A stretch of 64,000 nt of DNA from Eucalyptus grandis (taxonomy: Eukaryota > Streptophyta > Magnoliopsida > Myrtales > Myrtaceae), in contig NC_052619.1 in the NCBI RefSeq assembly GCF_016545825.1, positions 73,046,115 to 73,110,114 of the forward strand, written 5' to 3'. How positions within the stretch are numbered: position 1 is the first letter of the stretch; each line of letters opens with the position of its first letter. Below, piece after piece: positions 45,750 through 56,314 of this stretch. The translations under genes were made by a program, and so were the position numbers. The notes beneath the pieces were generated by a model, which worked only from the letters and a program-made list of their open reading frames with translations, did not search any database and had not been told where the DNA came from.

Positions 45750-47960
45750 GAAATCTTCCATAGACTCGAACGATGCCTTCCGGCCTTTTAAAGTCTTCCT
45801 TTAGTTGTGAAATCTCCTCACTCTTGGCATTGGCACGATTCGAGCAGAGAGGGCTTGCATTTTATCATTCAATGAACAGGAAGAAGCTTGACCTTCATTC
45901 TTCAAGCTTTGAACTTCGCATCCCAAGGCATAAATTTGACCTCGCATCTCCAAGAGAATATCTATGATTCTCGCGAAAATCTGCTCCATTATCGGCCCGA
46001 GTACTTGCTTCGGCTCGATCCGATGGAGTAAATGCGGACGATGGTAGATCAAAGCATAATCTCGCAAGTTTGGCGATGAAACTTCATGACCTTCTTCCCG
46101 GAAACCGAGATGCATAAACATCCCTCGGGTCTGTTGGTGAGCGGCCCGACTCCTTCACTTGCATCGGGACATGAAGACTTCACTCCTTTCTCCCGATCTC
46201 CCCGTTTCCATGCCTACGGGTGGAGAAAAGTGTTCCTCGGGTTCTCCTTCTTCTCTTCTTTCTTCTTCTGGTTTTTCCTCCTCTGTTTCTTTTTCAGCTT
46301 CTATTTCTTCTTCTTCCTTCTCCTCTCGCTTCTTTCGTCATTTGTTCCGATTCTTTCGTGGAACAGGACGACTTAAATTCTTCAAAGCCAATGCGAGATG
46401 GTGATGTCTTCCTCATCATCTTCATCCTCAACGAGGAGAGCTCTTCTTCTCTTGGATGGAGCAACCATGGGCTCCTTCCCTTTTCTTTTAGCTACAGAAG
46501 AGATTTGATGAGATTTTGCAGGAGTCTTCTCCTTGAATTTCTCCAACTCCTTGCTCGGTTCCTTCAAACGCATTTTGGTCACCATTTTCGGTCCTACCAC
46601 CATATTATCGCATGGTCGAACACAAAAGATTTGTGGAGGCTGAATATTGAGATGTCCGAATAACTTCGTAACAAGGCTTGGGTAAGGGAGTTGACCTCGT
46701 CCTTCATCATTGCTCTATACATGTGAAACATCACAAAGGTGTGGGAGAGAAAACCTTTTCCAAAGAGAATGGCATACATCGCCTTGGCCTCGAACTTGAA
46801 ACATCGGTCTTGGAAGTTGATTTCGGTCGGAGGCAATTAATCACAATCTTAGGAAGCAAGATGTTGAATGCACCCATCCTTAAGTACGTGATATTTTCAT
46901 CTGTTCTCCTGTCCTTCACCAGTTCAAGTGTGGCCCAAGCAATGGAAACTTTGATTGGTTGATATCTTCCTCTTTCGACTTCTAACACATCTCGCCAAAG
47001 CATATTCATATCCACAACATAGTCTTGGTCTTTAACGCTGAAAGAGAATCTATTCGCATCTAAAAAGCTTAGATTTGAATAGAAATATGTTAATTCAAAG
47101 ATATGCCTCCGTAGAGTCGAGCGTAACTTTTCAAGTTGAAGATAACTGAACTTTTCCCTCAAGTTCATATTCACAAAGCATCCGAGAAAATCAAAATCAA
47201 CACTCCTAGGGTTTATTACCCCACGCTTCAGCAATTTCGAGTACGAGATCCTTTTGCTCCTTCGATCCGAACAAATCTCCCATTTTTCCTTGATTTTCAA
47301 CCGCAACACCCATTTTTGGTTGAAATTGTGTATAATTTGTCATCATCATTCCCATCTCAGGATTTGGCCCCGATCACGAGGATCACTTGGGATATTTGCA
47401 AGGGTTTCCTCACCACCCATTTTCGAGCAATTCCCAAACTTTCCATTTTTCGCGTAAAGATATATTCGTTCCCATGTCCTTTGTCTTTAAGAAACTCATC
47501 AATGTAGTTCAAAGGAGTACGAATTCCTTTTAAGGCACGATATAACCGGTAAATATAAGCGGGCTTTTGAACTCTTACGAGTGCGCTTCCTCGATGATTT
47601 CTTCCGTTGTTGTTGACCAACGCCTTTAGGACTAGATGGAGGAGAATGACGCCGCCGAGAATGTTGTGGGCTCGCTTGCCGTTCGGAGTCACTTCTTCTT
47701 GAAGATCGAAGTGCGTAGGCCCCTCACTCATCCGCCGTGGTCCCCCTTTGCGATTCTTGAAGACTTTCTTGAAGATGACATCTTTCTCGTTTTGGAAGAT
47801 TCCTTGCTTGACTTTCCGGGAAAGATGACAACTTTTTGAGGATTAAACGAAGAAAACAAACGGGAATGGAGGATCGATGCTTTCTAGGGTTTTTGAGAGA
47901 AAAGTGAAGAGGAATCGACGGTGCACGATCGGTTAAAAAGAGGGATAAACGAACCGTCAC
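45750..47960 (-). pseudogene. Extra coding region after pol (env-like position), broken
   Basis: Minus-strand fragments at 47731-47357 (124 aa), 47309-46731 (192 aa), 46836-46594 (80 aa), 46603-46382 (73 aa) and 46121-45801 (106 aa), in different frames but overlapping end to end, so they probably derive from one long ORF. Visible features: basic N-terminal part, helical middle (LREKFSYLQLEKLRSTLRRH), a serine/lysine-rich piece with KRRRALLVEDEDDEEDI, and a C-terminal possible coiled coil (LLEMRGQIYALGCEVQSLKN). No clear signal peptide or membrane segment. SIRE-lineage elements carry an additional ORF here, sometimes called envelope-like; the function here is unknown. Confidence 0.65.
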
Positions 47961-48231
47961 AAAGGAAATAAAAATATGCCTTTTTCAAAATAACTGTCTT
48001 TTTCGCAAAAATAGCCATTTCAAAAATAACTTCCTTTTTGAAAATGAAACGATGCAATATTTACGTCAATTAAATATAGCAACAATTTAAACACATCGAC
48101 AATCGTACCTTTTCAAGATGAGATTCAAGAGAGAAAGACTTACATGGTCGACGGACGTACCAAGACTGTCTTTCGGATAAAGTCTTGTAAGTCCGAGTCT
48201 GAAAGTATTTAGACTTTGATATCCTCATACC

Positions 48232-49869
48232 TCAAAATGTTGAGTCCGGAACGTATAGACTCAAATTGATTTTTCTCCAAAGGCTTTGTGAATATATCCG
48301 CCGTTGATTCTTTGAGTCAACAAATTGAATTGAAACATCTCCATTTTGAACATGGTCTCTAATAAAGTGATGTCGAATCTCTATATGCTTTGCTCTTGAG
48401 TGGAGAATTGGATTTTTGGTGAGGTTGATAGCGCCGGTGTTGTCACAATTAATCTCCGTGCATGAGTCTTCAATTTCAAAATCTCTTAGCTCTGTTTTAT
48501 CCATAGAATTTGCGAACAGCGACTTCAAGGGCTACATACTCGCTTCGTTGTTGAAAGGGACACGGTGCTTTGTTTCCTTGAAAACCAAGACATTGTCCGC
48601 TTCCAAGCAGCGGCGGGTTCCCAAGTGCTTTTTCTATCAACTCTGCAACCGGCCAGATCTGCATCTGAATATCCCAAAAGATTAAAGTCTCCCTTCTTAG
48701 GATACCAAAGACCGATGCTTGATGATGAAGCAACGTATTTAATGATGCGTTTCGCAAAGCACCGAGATGGGATTCTCTAGGATCTAATTGAAACCTAGCA
48801 CAGATGCAAACACTCAACAAAATGTCAGGTCTAGAAGCGGTAAGATAAAGAAGTGAACCAATGATGCTCTTGTACAGCTTTTGATCAACTTTCTTCCCTT
48901 CTTCATCTTTGTCTATCTTCAAAGAACTTGACATCGGTATGTCGGTCTTTTTGCACTTTTCAGTCAAATCTTTTGACAAGATCATTAACATATTTTTCTT
49001 GATAAATAAAAGTTCCTTCCTTCAATTGTTTTACTTGAAGACCAAGAAAGAATGTTAACTCTCCCATCATACTCATTTCAAATTCATCCCGCATAGACTT
49101 AGAAAATTTCTTGCACATGATTTTCATTAGAAGATCCGAAAATAATGTCATCCACATATATTTGAACAAGTAAGAAACATTTGTTCTCCTTTTTGATAAA
49201 TAAAGTCGTATCTACTTTACCTTTGACAAAACCATTTTGTATTAAAAACTTACTTAATACGTCGTACCAAGCTCGAGGTGCTTGCTTTAAACCATACAAA
49301 GCCTTTTCGGTCTAAAGGGCGAGTCCGGCTTCTTTGGGTCTTCAAACCCGGTGGTTGTTCCACATAAACTTCCTCTTGGATAAATCCATTTAGGAATGCG
49401 CTTTTGACGTCCATTTGGAATAACTGAAATTCTTATAACAAGCAAACGCAAGTAATAGTCGAATAGCTTCTAACCTTGCTATTGGAGCGTAAGTCTCATC
49501 ATAGTCTATTCCTTCTTCTTGCGTATATCCCTTGGCCACGAGTCTTGCTTTGTTTCGTACGACTTTTCCTTTCTCATTCATCTTGTTTCGAACACCCATT
49601 TAGCTCCAATAACGGTTTTACCTTTTGGTTTGGATGTCAATTCCCGGACATCATTAATGTTGAACTGTTCGAGCTCTTCTTGCATAGCTTCAATCCAGCT
49701 TTCATCGATAAAGCTTCTTCTATGCTTTTTGGTTCAATTTCGAAACAAGAGCCACAAAGCACTAGACTCTTCTCGCCTTTTGGATGCGGTGCGAATTCCT
49801 TCATTAATTTTGCCAATTATAAGATCTTTGGGATGACCGGACTTATGCTTCCAGTTACTTGTTGATTTG
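48232..49869 (-). pseudogene. Copia reverse transcriptase and RNase H, broken
   Basis: RT begins near 49640 with NKARLVAKGYTQEEGIDYDE and APIARLEAIRLLLAFA, then MYGLKQAPRAWYDVLSKFL and the intact catalytic box LLVQIYVDDIIFG (49299-49099). It continues with YKSIIGSLLYLTASRPDIL (48991-48497). The RNase H tail carries ILHSRAKHIEIRHHFIRDHV (48528-48232). Frame shifts separate the pieces. Confidence 0.9.
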
Positions 49870-50039
49870 TCTCGGTTGATGATCTCTCTCTTTGTTTGGA
49901 TCTTCACGAACATCCCGATGCTGGTTTTCCAGTCTCGAGATGCTTCTTGAGTTGTAAGCTTTGGAAGGTCTGGAGCGGGTTGAGACTCTTCTTGATGAGT
50001 CGACTTGATTCATCTTGCGTTGAGTCTTGAAATTTGACA

Positions 50040-51300
50040 TTCATTGACTCCTCCACGGACTAGCTCTTCTTGTTATAGACTCGAAGGCTTTGCTTGATGT
50101 AGAATATCCAAGGAAGATACATTCACCTCGATCTTTCTTCAAACTTACCAACTCGATCTTTTGCATTTTTCAATATAAAACATTTGCAACCGAATACATG
50201 AAAGTATGAAACAATAGGCTTCTTATCTTTGAACAACTCATAAGGGGTTTTCTCTAGAATAGGTCTTAAGAAGACTCTATTGATGATATAACATGCTGTT
50301 GAAACATTTTTCAACTTCGGCCCAAAATCGTGAAGAAATCTTGCTTTCAATTAAAAGAGTTCTAGCCATTTCTTGAAGAGATCTGTTCCTTCTTTCCACA
50401 ACTCCATTTTTGAGGAGTATATGGAGAGGAGAACACATGATTAAAGCGATTCATCACAAAATTTTGTAAAATCTTGATTTTCAAATTCACCTCCATGATC
50501 TATTCTTATACTTGAGATAACACATCCTTTTTCATTTTGAACCTTTTTAGCAAACTTTTCAAAATACGATAAGGTTTCGGACTTACTTGCAAGGAAATAT
50601 ACCCAAGTAAAACGGGAGTAATCGTCCACAATTACTAGGCAATATTTCTTACCTCCAATACTGTGTTGGTTGGTCCGAAGAGATCCATATGCAGCAAGCG
50701 TAGTACATGATTAGTAGAGACATGATTTATTGGCTTAAATGAATTTCTTACTTGCTTTCCCGAATACATGGAGTGCATGGATCGGTCTTTTGATAAGGTA
50801 ATTTGGGTAGTCCTCGAACAAGCCTGCTTTGATGAGATTTTGGCTAATTGCTTCATGTTGACATGACCAAGCTTTCGTGCCATAAGCTTGCTTCGTCTTG
50901 AATTGAGATAAAACATTGCGATTCATTTGGTTTCACATCCGGAAGATAGATGTTTCCATGTCTACGACCCATGAAAGATCGAGTAGAGTCTTTCTTGATT
51001 CCCGAGTAACATATTCCTTCTTGAAAGAAGATCTTGAAACCAAGTATCACACAATTGACTAATGCCGAGAAGATTGTAATTGAGTCCTTCCACTAAGGAA
51101 ACATTACTTATTGTGAGATTTCCAATTTTCAGTTCCAAATCCCACAATACTCCCTTTCTTTGTTTTCCTCCAAATGAAACGTTTCCACCATTTACTTGAG
51201 CAAGCTTTATAAAACAATTTGAGTCTCCCTGTCATATGTCTTGAGCATCCACCGTCAAGATACCACTTTACCTTTTTCTTGACGATGACTCGCATTTAAA
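50040..51300 (-). pseudogene. Copia protease remnant and integrase, broken
   Basis: Protease side reads WYLDGGCSRHMTG at 51260, where the active D-S-G has become DGG. Pre-integrase SLWHESLVMST (50860), core MDDYSRFTWVYFLASKSET and IRIDHGGEFENQDF (50629-50441), then KLKNVSTACYIINRVFLRP and FHVFGCKCFIL (50350-50123). Confidence 0.88.
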
Positions 51301-51699
51301 AAAGAGTCTCAAGCTTTCTTTGATACCCAAACTTTCTTGGGTCCTTTGGTGTTAGTAACATAAGCAAGATTAGCCCATATTTTCTTAATGGGTTTCCAAA
51401 TCATAGGACACTCTTTTTCAAAGTGATCCGGACCGTTGCATTTTGAACATCTTAGAGCATTTCTACCTACGCATTTTACAAAAACTTTCTTGAAGTGATT
51501 TTTGTAAACTCTCTCGAGAGTCTTTTCTTAATTCTTTCTTTTACTTTAGGAAAATCAATCAAGGGAATTGTTTCTTCGACATACCTAGACCGGACTTATT
51601 GAAGTAAGGTCTTTGTGCTAAAAGAATTTTCTCAAGTTTTTCAGACCCTATTGAAAATTTCTTTGATATATTTGATAAGTCTGTTTTTAAAAAAGCATT

Positions 51700-52961
51700 T
51701 TCTTTTAAAAGATTATCTTCATTTTCTTTAAGATTGGAAAAGTCAAGTCTAGACTTTTAACTCTTTCTACTAAAATATTTTCCTTTTGTTTTAGAGCTGA
51801 GTTTTTCTTTTCAGTTCGGAAATTCTTTTGAGAGAAGTCTTAAGACTAAAACATAGTTCATCAATGTATTTAGAAACTTTGACAGGAATTTTAAAATTAC
51901 TTGCATCAAATTCACTGTCTGAGTCTGATCTAGAGTCTGAGTCTGATTGTGCCATCAAACATAGATTGGCATATTCATTATCACTTTCTTCACACTCCGT
52001 ATCACCAGGTTTCGGCTTTGAGAGCTTTTCGAAATTTTTCAGCTTTTCCTCTCTTCTTCTTGAAGAGGACGGTTGGGTCCGATGTGTCCCTTTTCTTACA
52101 TTCAAAGCAGACTACGTCTTTGTTTGGTTCCTCATCATCAACAGACTTGGTCCGCTGTCTTTGAAAGCTTTGTTTCTTTGAGTTGAACATTCTTCCTTTT
52201 CTATTCAGTTTTCAATCTTCTTATCATGAGAGCAAGCTCCTCATCGTCCATATCATCTTCGTAATCTGTATCATCATAATCATCATTTGATTTTAACGCA
52301 ATGGATTTCTTACCTTTTGGATCTTCATCTTCATTGATCCGTTCCACTTCATAAGATCAAGAGTTCCAATTAGCTCGTCGACGATAGTGGCATAATTCTT
52401 TGCGTCTCTCTTATCGAAGTCTTTATGTGATTCCAATCCTCGGAGAGTCCACGCAGTAGCTTGTTTACCTTCATGGGATCGAAGTTGGTTGACCTTGATT
52501 TTCAAGACCATTCACAATATTCGAAACGACTAAACATGTCGATATAGATTCTCCCGGTTTCATTCTGAAGGCTTCGTATTGACCGAGAAGAATGTTGATT
52601 CTTGTTTCCTTCACTCGATCTGTTCCTTCATAGGTGATATGCAATCTGTCCCAAACTTCTTTTGATGTACCACAAGAAGATATTCTATTATATTCAGTTG
52701 GTGATAAAGCACAATATAAGGAGTAAATTGCTTTTGCATCGAGTGCTTGTCTCTTGATTATTTCTTCCTGAGACATTCCGCTGGTTTCATCAGTTTCTTT
52801 TCCTCTTTCATAGACTGATGCAGTGGTAGGAGTAATTCTTTTTTCTACAACGTCCCATTCCAGAGGATCCTTTGATCGTAGGAAAGCTTTCATCTTGTTC
52901 TTCCGATGTTGTAATCATTTCCATCAAAGTAGGGTGGTGCGGTATTGCTTTGCCCTTCCAT
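51700..52961 (-). pseudogene. Copia gag with CCHC-type knuckle, broken
   Basis: Start ATG at 52961 (EGQSNTAPPYFDGNDYN), frame slip near 52900, then FLRSKDPLEWDVVEK, QALDAKAIYSLYCALSP, SSCGTSKEVWDRLHITYEG and INILLGQYEAFRM: UBN2-type gag. 52190-51790 holds VVCFECKKRD (knuckle start, shifted after it) and the aspartate/serine-rich tail SDSDSRSDSDSEFD. Confidence 0.87.
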
Positions 52962-53035
52962 CAGCCCTAGTGCTAGCATACTAGCGATGGATCTTTTACT
53001 ACGAAGTAAAACACTTCAAATAAAGTAAGTACATG

Positions 53036-53050
53036 TGCTACGATACCAAT
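53036..53050 (-). promoter_or_regulatory. Copia primer binding site
   Basis: Minus-strand ATTGGTATCGTAGCAC beside the LTR end; TGGTATC matches the initiator tRNA-Met complement. Confidence 0.8.
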
Positions 53051-53947
53051 TGATATTGCTAGTATGAGTACCTAGAGGGGGGTGAATAGGTATATAAAGG
53101 ATTTTTCTTCAACAATTGCACAATACTAGACAGTTGAAGGAAACGATAATCAAAGTAAGACTGAGAGAAGAGAAAATTGAACACGCGGTTTATAGTGGTT
53201 CGGCTTATATCAAGCCTACGTCCACTCTTCTTCACCGACCCTATTGGCCGGATTCCACTATGAACAAAAGAGAAGTTACGGCACGCTTTGCCTTGATTCC
53301 ACAAAGTGTAGATGTTCTACCACACCTCCTCAAGATTTCTCACAAATATAGACTCTCTTTTGTATACAAGTATTCACTCAAAGGATTTGTCTAAACAAAA
53401 AGGAGCTTCGGACTTTGGAATTCTTCTATCGCGCACACCTTGAACAACTAAGACGGTCTTCCTTATATACTCCTTTATGCCATCATACCCATTGGCACTT
53501 ACCAAAGGAATTCCTCCAATCTACCCGTTGGACGGAATCAATTAGGAAGATTGTTCAAGCTATTAAAGGAACGTGTTGATAGCCCATCAATCATGTTCGC
53601 CCATACAATCGGGATCTCGGTTTCCATAAGCGTAACCTTCCAATAATATTTAGGCAATCACCGGATCTTCAATTATCGAGTCAATCTTCGATCAATCAAA
53701 GGACTCCGTTATGTATTCTCCAGCCACGAGATCTTCTCCAGTTGATAAGGTTAAATCCTTAACGAAACATCCGGTTTCGGATAACCTTTCTTCAACGGAT
53801 TAGAGACTGTCAATGAGGATAGACTTTGAGTCTTGAGTCCGGCTGTCCGAGGTCTTGTAATTTAAATAGCGAGTCCGCAAGCCTTCGAGACTAGGCGATA
53901 GAAACGTTTTGTCAACTTCAAAACACTTCAAGAAGATTTTTCTAGCA
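53051..53947 (-). repeat. SIRE-type copia 5' LTR (897 bp)
   Basis: Begins TGATATTGCTAGTATGAG and ends TTTCTAGCA, followed by ACCCT. Confidence 0.93.
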
Positions 53948-54205
53948 ACCCTCGCTAAACGACGGCTTCCTCCGTTGGCAACCAACGGAGGAGGAGAGAA
54001 GGAAAAAAAGTAAAAAAACCAAAATACCCTATAATTTATGGCAAATGTATCATAGACAGAGTTCAAGGTTTTTGTGTCACAAAAAAAAAAAAAGTTTGAG
54101 TAAATATGTCACGGTTGGCAAAGTTCAGAGTTTTTTATGTCACAAAAAAAAAGAGTAAATCTGTTATTTTGAGCCAAATTTAGGGTTTTTCGTAGATTTT
54201 TTCCT

Positions 54206-54214
54206 TAATAGATT
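54206..54214. repeat. MULE target-site duplication, right copy
   Basis: TAATAGATT. Confidence 0.88.
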
Positions 54215-55129
54215 GGCATGTATCAGCCCAGTTGGAAATAAAAAATAAAATAAAATTTGTAACTTTTCGTTTCTTTTTTCTCCACCCACTTTCCTTCCGG
54301 ATCCGGCCGTCGTTCATGGCTCTTCAATTCTGCCTTTCCATGTCCGCCGGCGCCAAACAAGCCGTCATTGCCCGCGGCCATGGCTCCAGATCTGGAAGTT
54401 CGGCCTGGCTCTTCCATTCTGCCCGTCCCATGGCCGCCGGTGCTGAAGGAGCCGCCATCGTCGCTCGCGGCCATGGCTCCAGATCTGGAAGTTCGACCGA
54501 CTCTGTGGAATGGTTGCGGTGAACTGACGATGCAGACGATTATGGGGAGTGACGGAGTGAAGAAGGTAATGCTAACGAGGAAGATGGTGATGGTGGTAGA
54601 GTGGAACTATAGGGATAAAAAGGTGAAAAGAGAGAGACTGTGCGGTCAAGTTTTTGTTTGAGAGGACCACAAGCTCCATTTTTGCTGGTTTTTATTTCTG
54701 AGCAAAAGCTTAAAAGGACCACAAGCTTCACTTTACCCGACCACACTTGTTATTGTTTTTGTTTTTGGGACGAACCTCCATTGCCATAACTGCAGATCTG
54801 GAGATGAACCAGCAGCTAGTTCCTCCATTTGGAAACTTCCTCGCTTGTGTAGGCGGAGGCAATTGAGTGGGTCCATGAGGACCCACAAGCGCCTGAGTGA
54901 AGCCTCTGCGCCACGTCAAAACGACAACAAAGGGATCGCGTTCGTAGGGAGTGGCGCATAATGGCGAGGCACGAGGAAGCTGTGCACTATGCATATGATG
55001 AGCCCCACGAAGGTGGAGGAGTTCACCCCAATGAAGAGAAGCAGCTAGGAAGGGTGAGAGCGGCAGCCTTGATGCATACTCTCCACCATCCGAAACTATT
55101 CATCAAAAACCCCTTCTCTACGCAAGGAG
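54215..55129. other. No gene; 93-bp tandem duplication
   Basis: 54373-54500: two units, 93 bp apart, sharing CGCGGCCATGGCTCCAGA and TCTGGAAGTTCG. Near 54660 and 54715 the words GGACCACAAGCT(C/T) recur. The open frames on both strands here follow from GC bias and repeats. Confidence 0.5.
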
Positions 55130-55137
55130 TGAATTAG

Positions 55138-55252
55138 TAGGAGTGCGGATTAGTTTAGGATCAACTTTGAACAGTTTAGGATCAACTTTGAACCGACCCT
55201 AAACCGACTCAACCTAAATCAATCCGACTATATATATTATATATTATATATC

Positions 55253-55296
<44 letters not shown>

Positions 55297-55952
55297 AGAG
55301 CAAACCCTAATTTAAATGGCGTACAATGGCGTTAAAAGGTGCCCTCCTTCTCCGATACTCTTGTCTTGTTCTCCTCTCTTCTTTATCCTTTTCAATTTTT
55401 ACTTAAAAGAAAAAAAAAATTCACTCGTGAGTAAACTTGCCCTGCTTGCCACATGACACTCACACCGCTTGGTGCTCACCGCTCAATGCCCACGCCACTT
55501 GGTGCTTGTTGCTCAACGCCTGCGTCACTCATCCCTTTTTGTTTGCCTCGCTCGTCATCGAGTAAATCAAAAGGAAACAAAGCCTTAGTTAGAAACCCTC
55601 TTCGCTCATGAGCAATGTTTGTTGTTCACCATTGTTTGCTCATCTTTTCAAACACGACTTAGCAGTTCCACTTTGTGCTTGATTTTAGAGCTTCATCCTC
55701 ATGTATGTTCTTCATTTGTGCTAGATTTTTATTTTTCCATTTTTGCTTCACAATTTGCACTTGATTTGAGAGTTTCAAGGATCGATCTTGGGTTGACTTT
55801 AGAACTGGACCGAACTCATGGAGTCAGTCCAATCCTCGATCCTAAGCTCAATCAGATTGATCCTCAATCCCAAAAGTTGGAGACCAATGCTGTGCGGGTT
55901 AATTCATGAGTTAGGTATTGGATTGGCCCAATCTGGACAATGATCACCCTTA
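55138..55952. mobile_element. hAT non-autonomous element with exact 8-bp duplication
   Basis: TGAATTAG at 55130-55137 and 55953-55960. Left end TAGGAGTGCGGATTAG, complement of right end TAAGGGTGATCATTGTCC. 815 bp, with a long AT tract at 55224-55290. In inverted orientation it matches the element at 31398 (shared CCGCACAG, TTGGGATTGAGGATCAA-like and GTCAACCCAAGA(C/T)CGA). Confidence 0.83.
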
Positions 55953-56139
55953 TGAATTAGATTCACAAAAGTAGCTTTGCTCACAAGCAGGTCATCTAGG
56001 CATTTCATTACCTTTCTTCGCCTTTTTTCGCCTTCTCCCCATTTATTTTTTGGAAAAATCCATTGGACCAATGTGCTAAATTTCCTTGCAAAGAGCGTGA
56101 ATTGCACTGAGGTGGAGCGAGTCGGACCTATAGCCGCAG

Positions 56140-56314
56140 AGACGAGGTGGTCAAGGAGGAGGGCTTCGTTTATATCCTGTCTAGGGTATGTGAACACAAG
56201 GACATTTCCTTTTTGATCCTCCATTTCTCTGCCTTTGGAGGGAGAACGGAGAAAAAGGAAGAACAGGGAAAGTGGACGTGGGAACCACAGGGAAAGAAAC
56301 AAGAAAGGGGACAC
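56140..56314 (-). pseudogene. Possible UDP-glycosyltransferase N-terminal scrap
   Basis: From 56224 the minus strand reads MEDQKGNVLVFTYPRQDIN, resembling the first strand and loop of plant family-1 glycosyltransferases (VLVFPYPAQGHIN, where the histidine is catalytic). The Gly-His is absent here, and similarity fades within 30 codons. No PSPG box anywhere near. It could be chance. Confidence 0.25.

Larger units (their letters stand above)
44451..53947 (-). mobile_element. SIRE-type Ty1/copia retrotransposon, structurally complete
   Basis: Minus-strand, 9497 bp. LTRs 44451-45350 and 53051-53947; 5-bp duplication ACCCT at 44446-44450 and 53948-53952. Order: PBS, gag, protease/integrase, RT, RNase H, spacer, additional coding region (45750-47960), polypurine tract, 3' LTR. 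The long extra region after pol and the gag type (NEYANLCLMAQSDS) suggest the SIRE/Maximus lineage. Coding frames are broken in many places, often by 1-2 bases, so it is not autonomous as read. LTR copies differ mainly by small gaps, so it is much younger than the gypsy element. Confidence 0.9.
44062..54205. mobile_element. Non-autonomous MULE, split by a copia element
   Basis: Left arm 44062-44450, right arm 53953-54205; together 642 bp. Inverted ends: left A(T)GAAAATACTA..AAAAACCCCAAATTTTG, right complement AGGAAAAAATCTACGAAAAACCC then TAAATTTGGCTCAA. Both arms carry two to three diverged tandem copies of a ~55-60 bp unit (AAATTTTG..TCAAGTGACATATTTACCCC on the left; the inverse on the right). 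The core at 44240-44450 is GC-rich (CCCTCGCC, GCGAGG). 9-bp duplication TAATAGATT on both sides. No transposase. Confidence 0.85.

Noticed and set aside
46086..46663. Plus-strand hydrophobic frames that look like membrane proteins
   Set aside because: Antisense of the copia extra coding region; the Leu/Phe/Ser runs mirror Glu/Lys-rich codons on the real strand.
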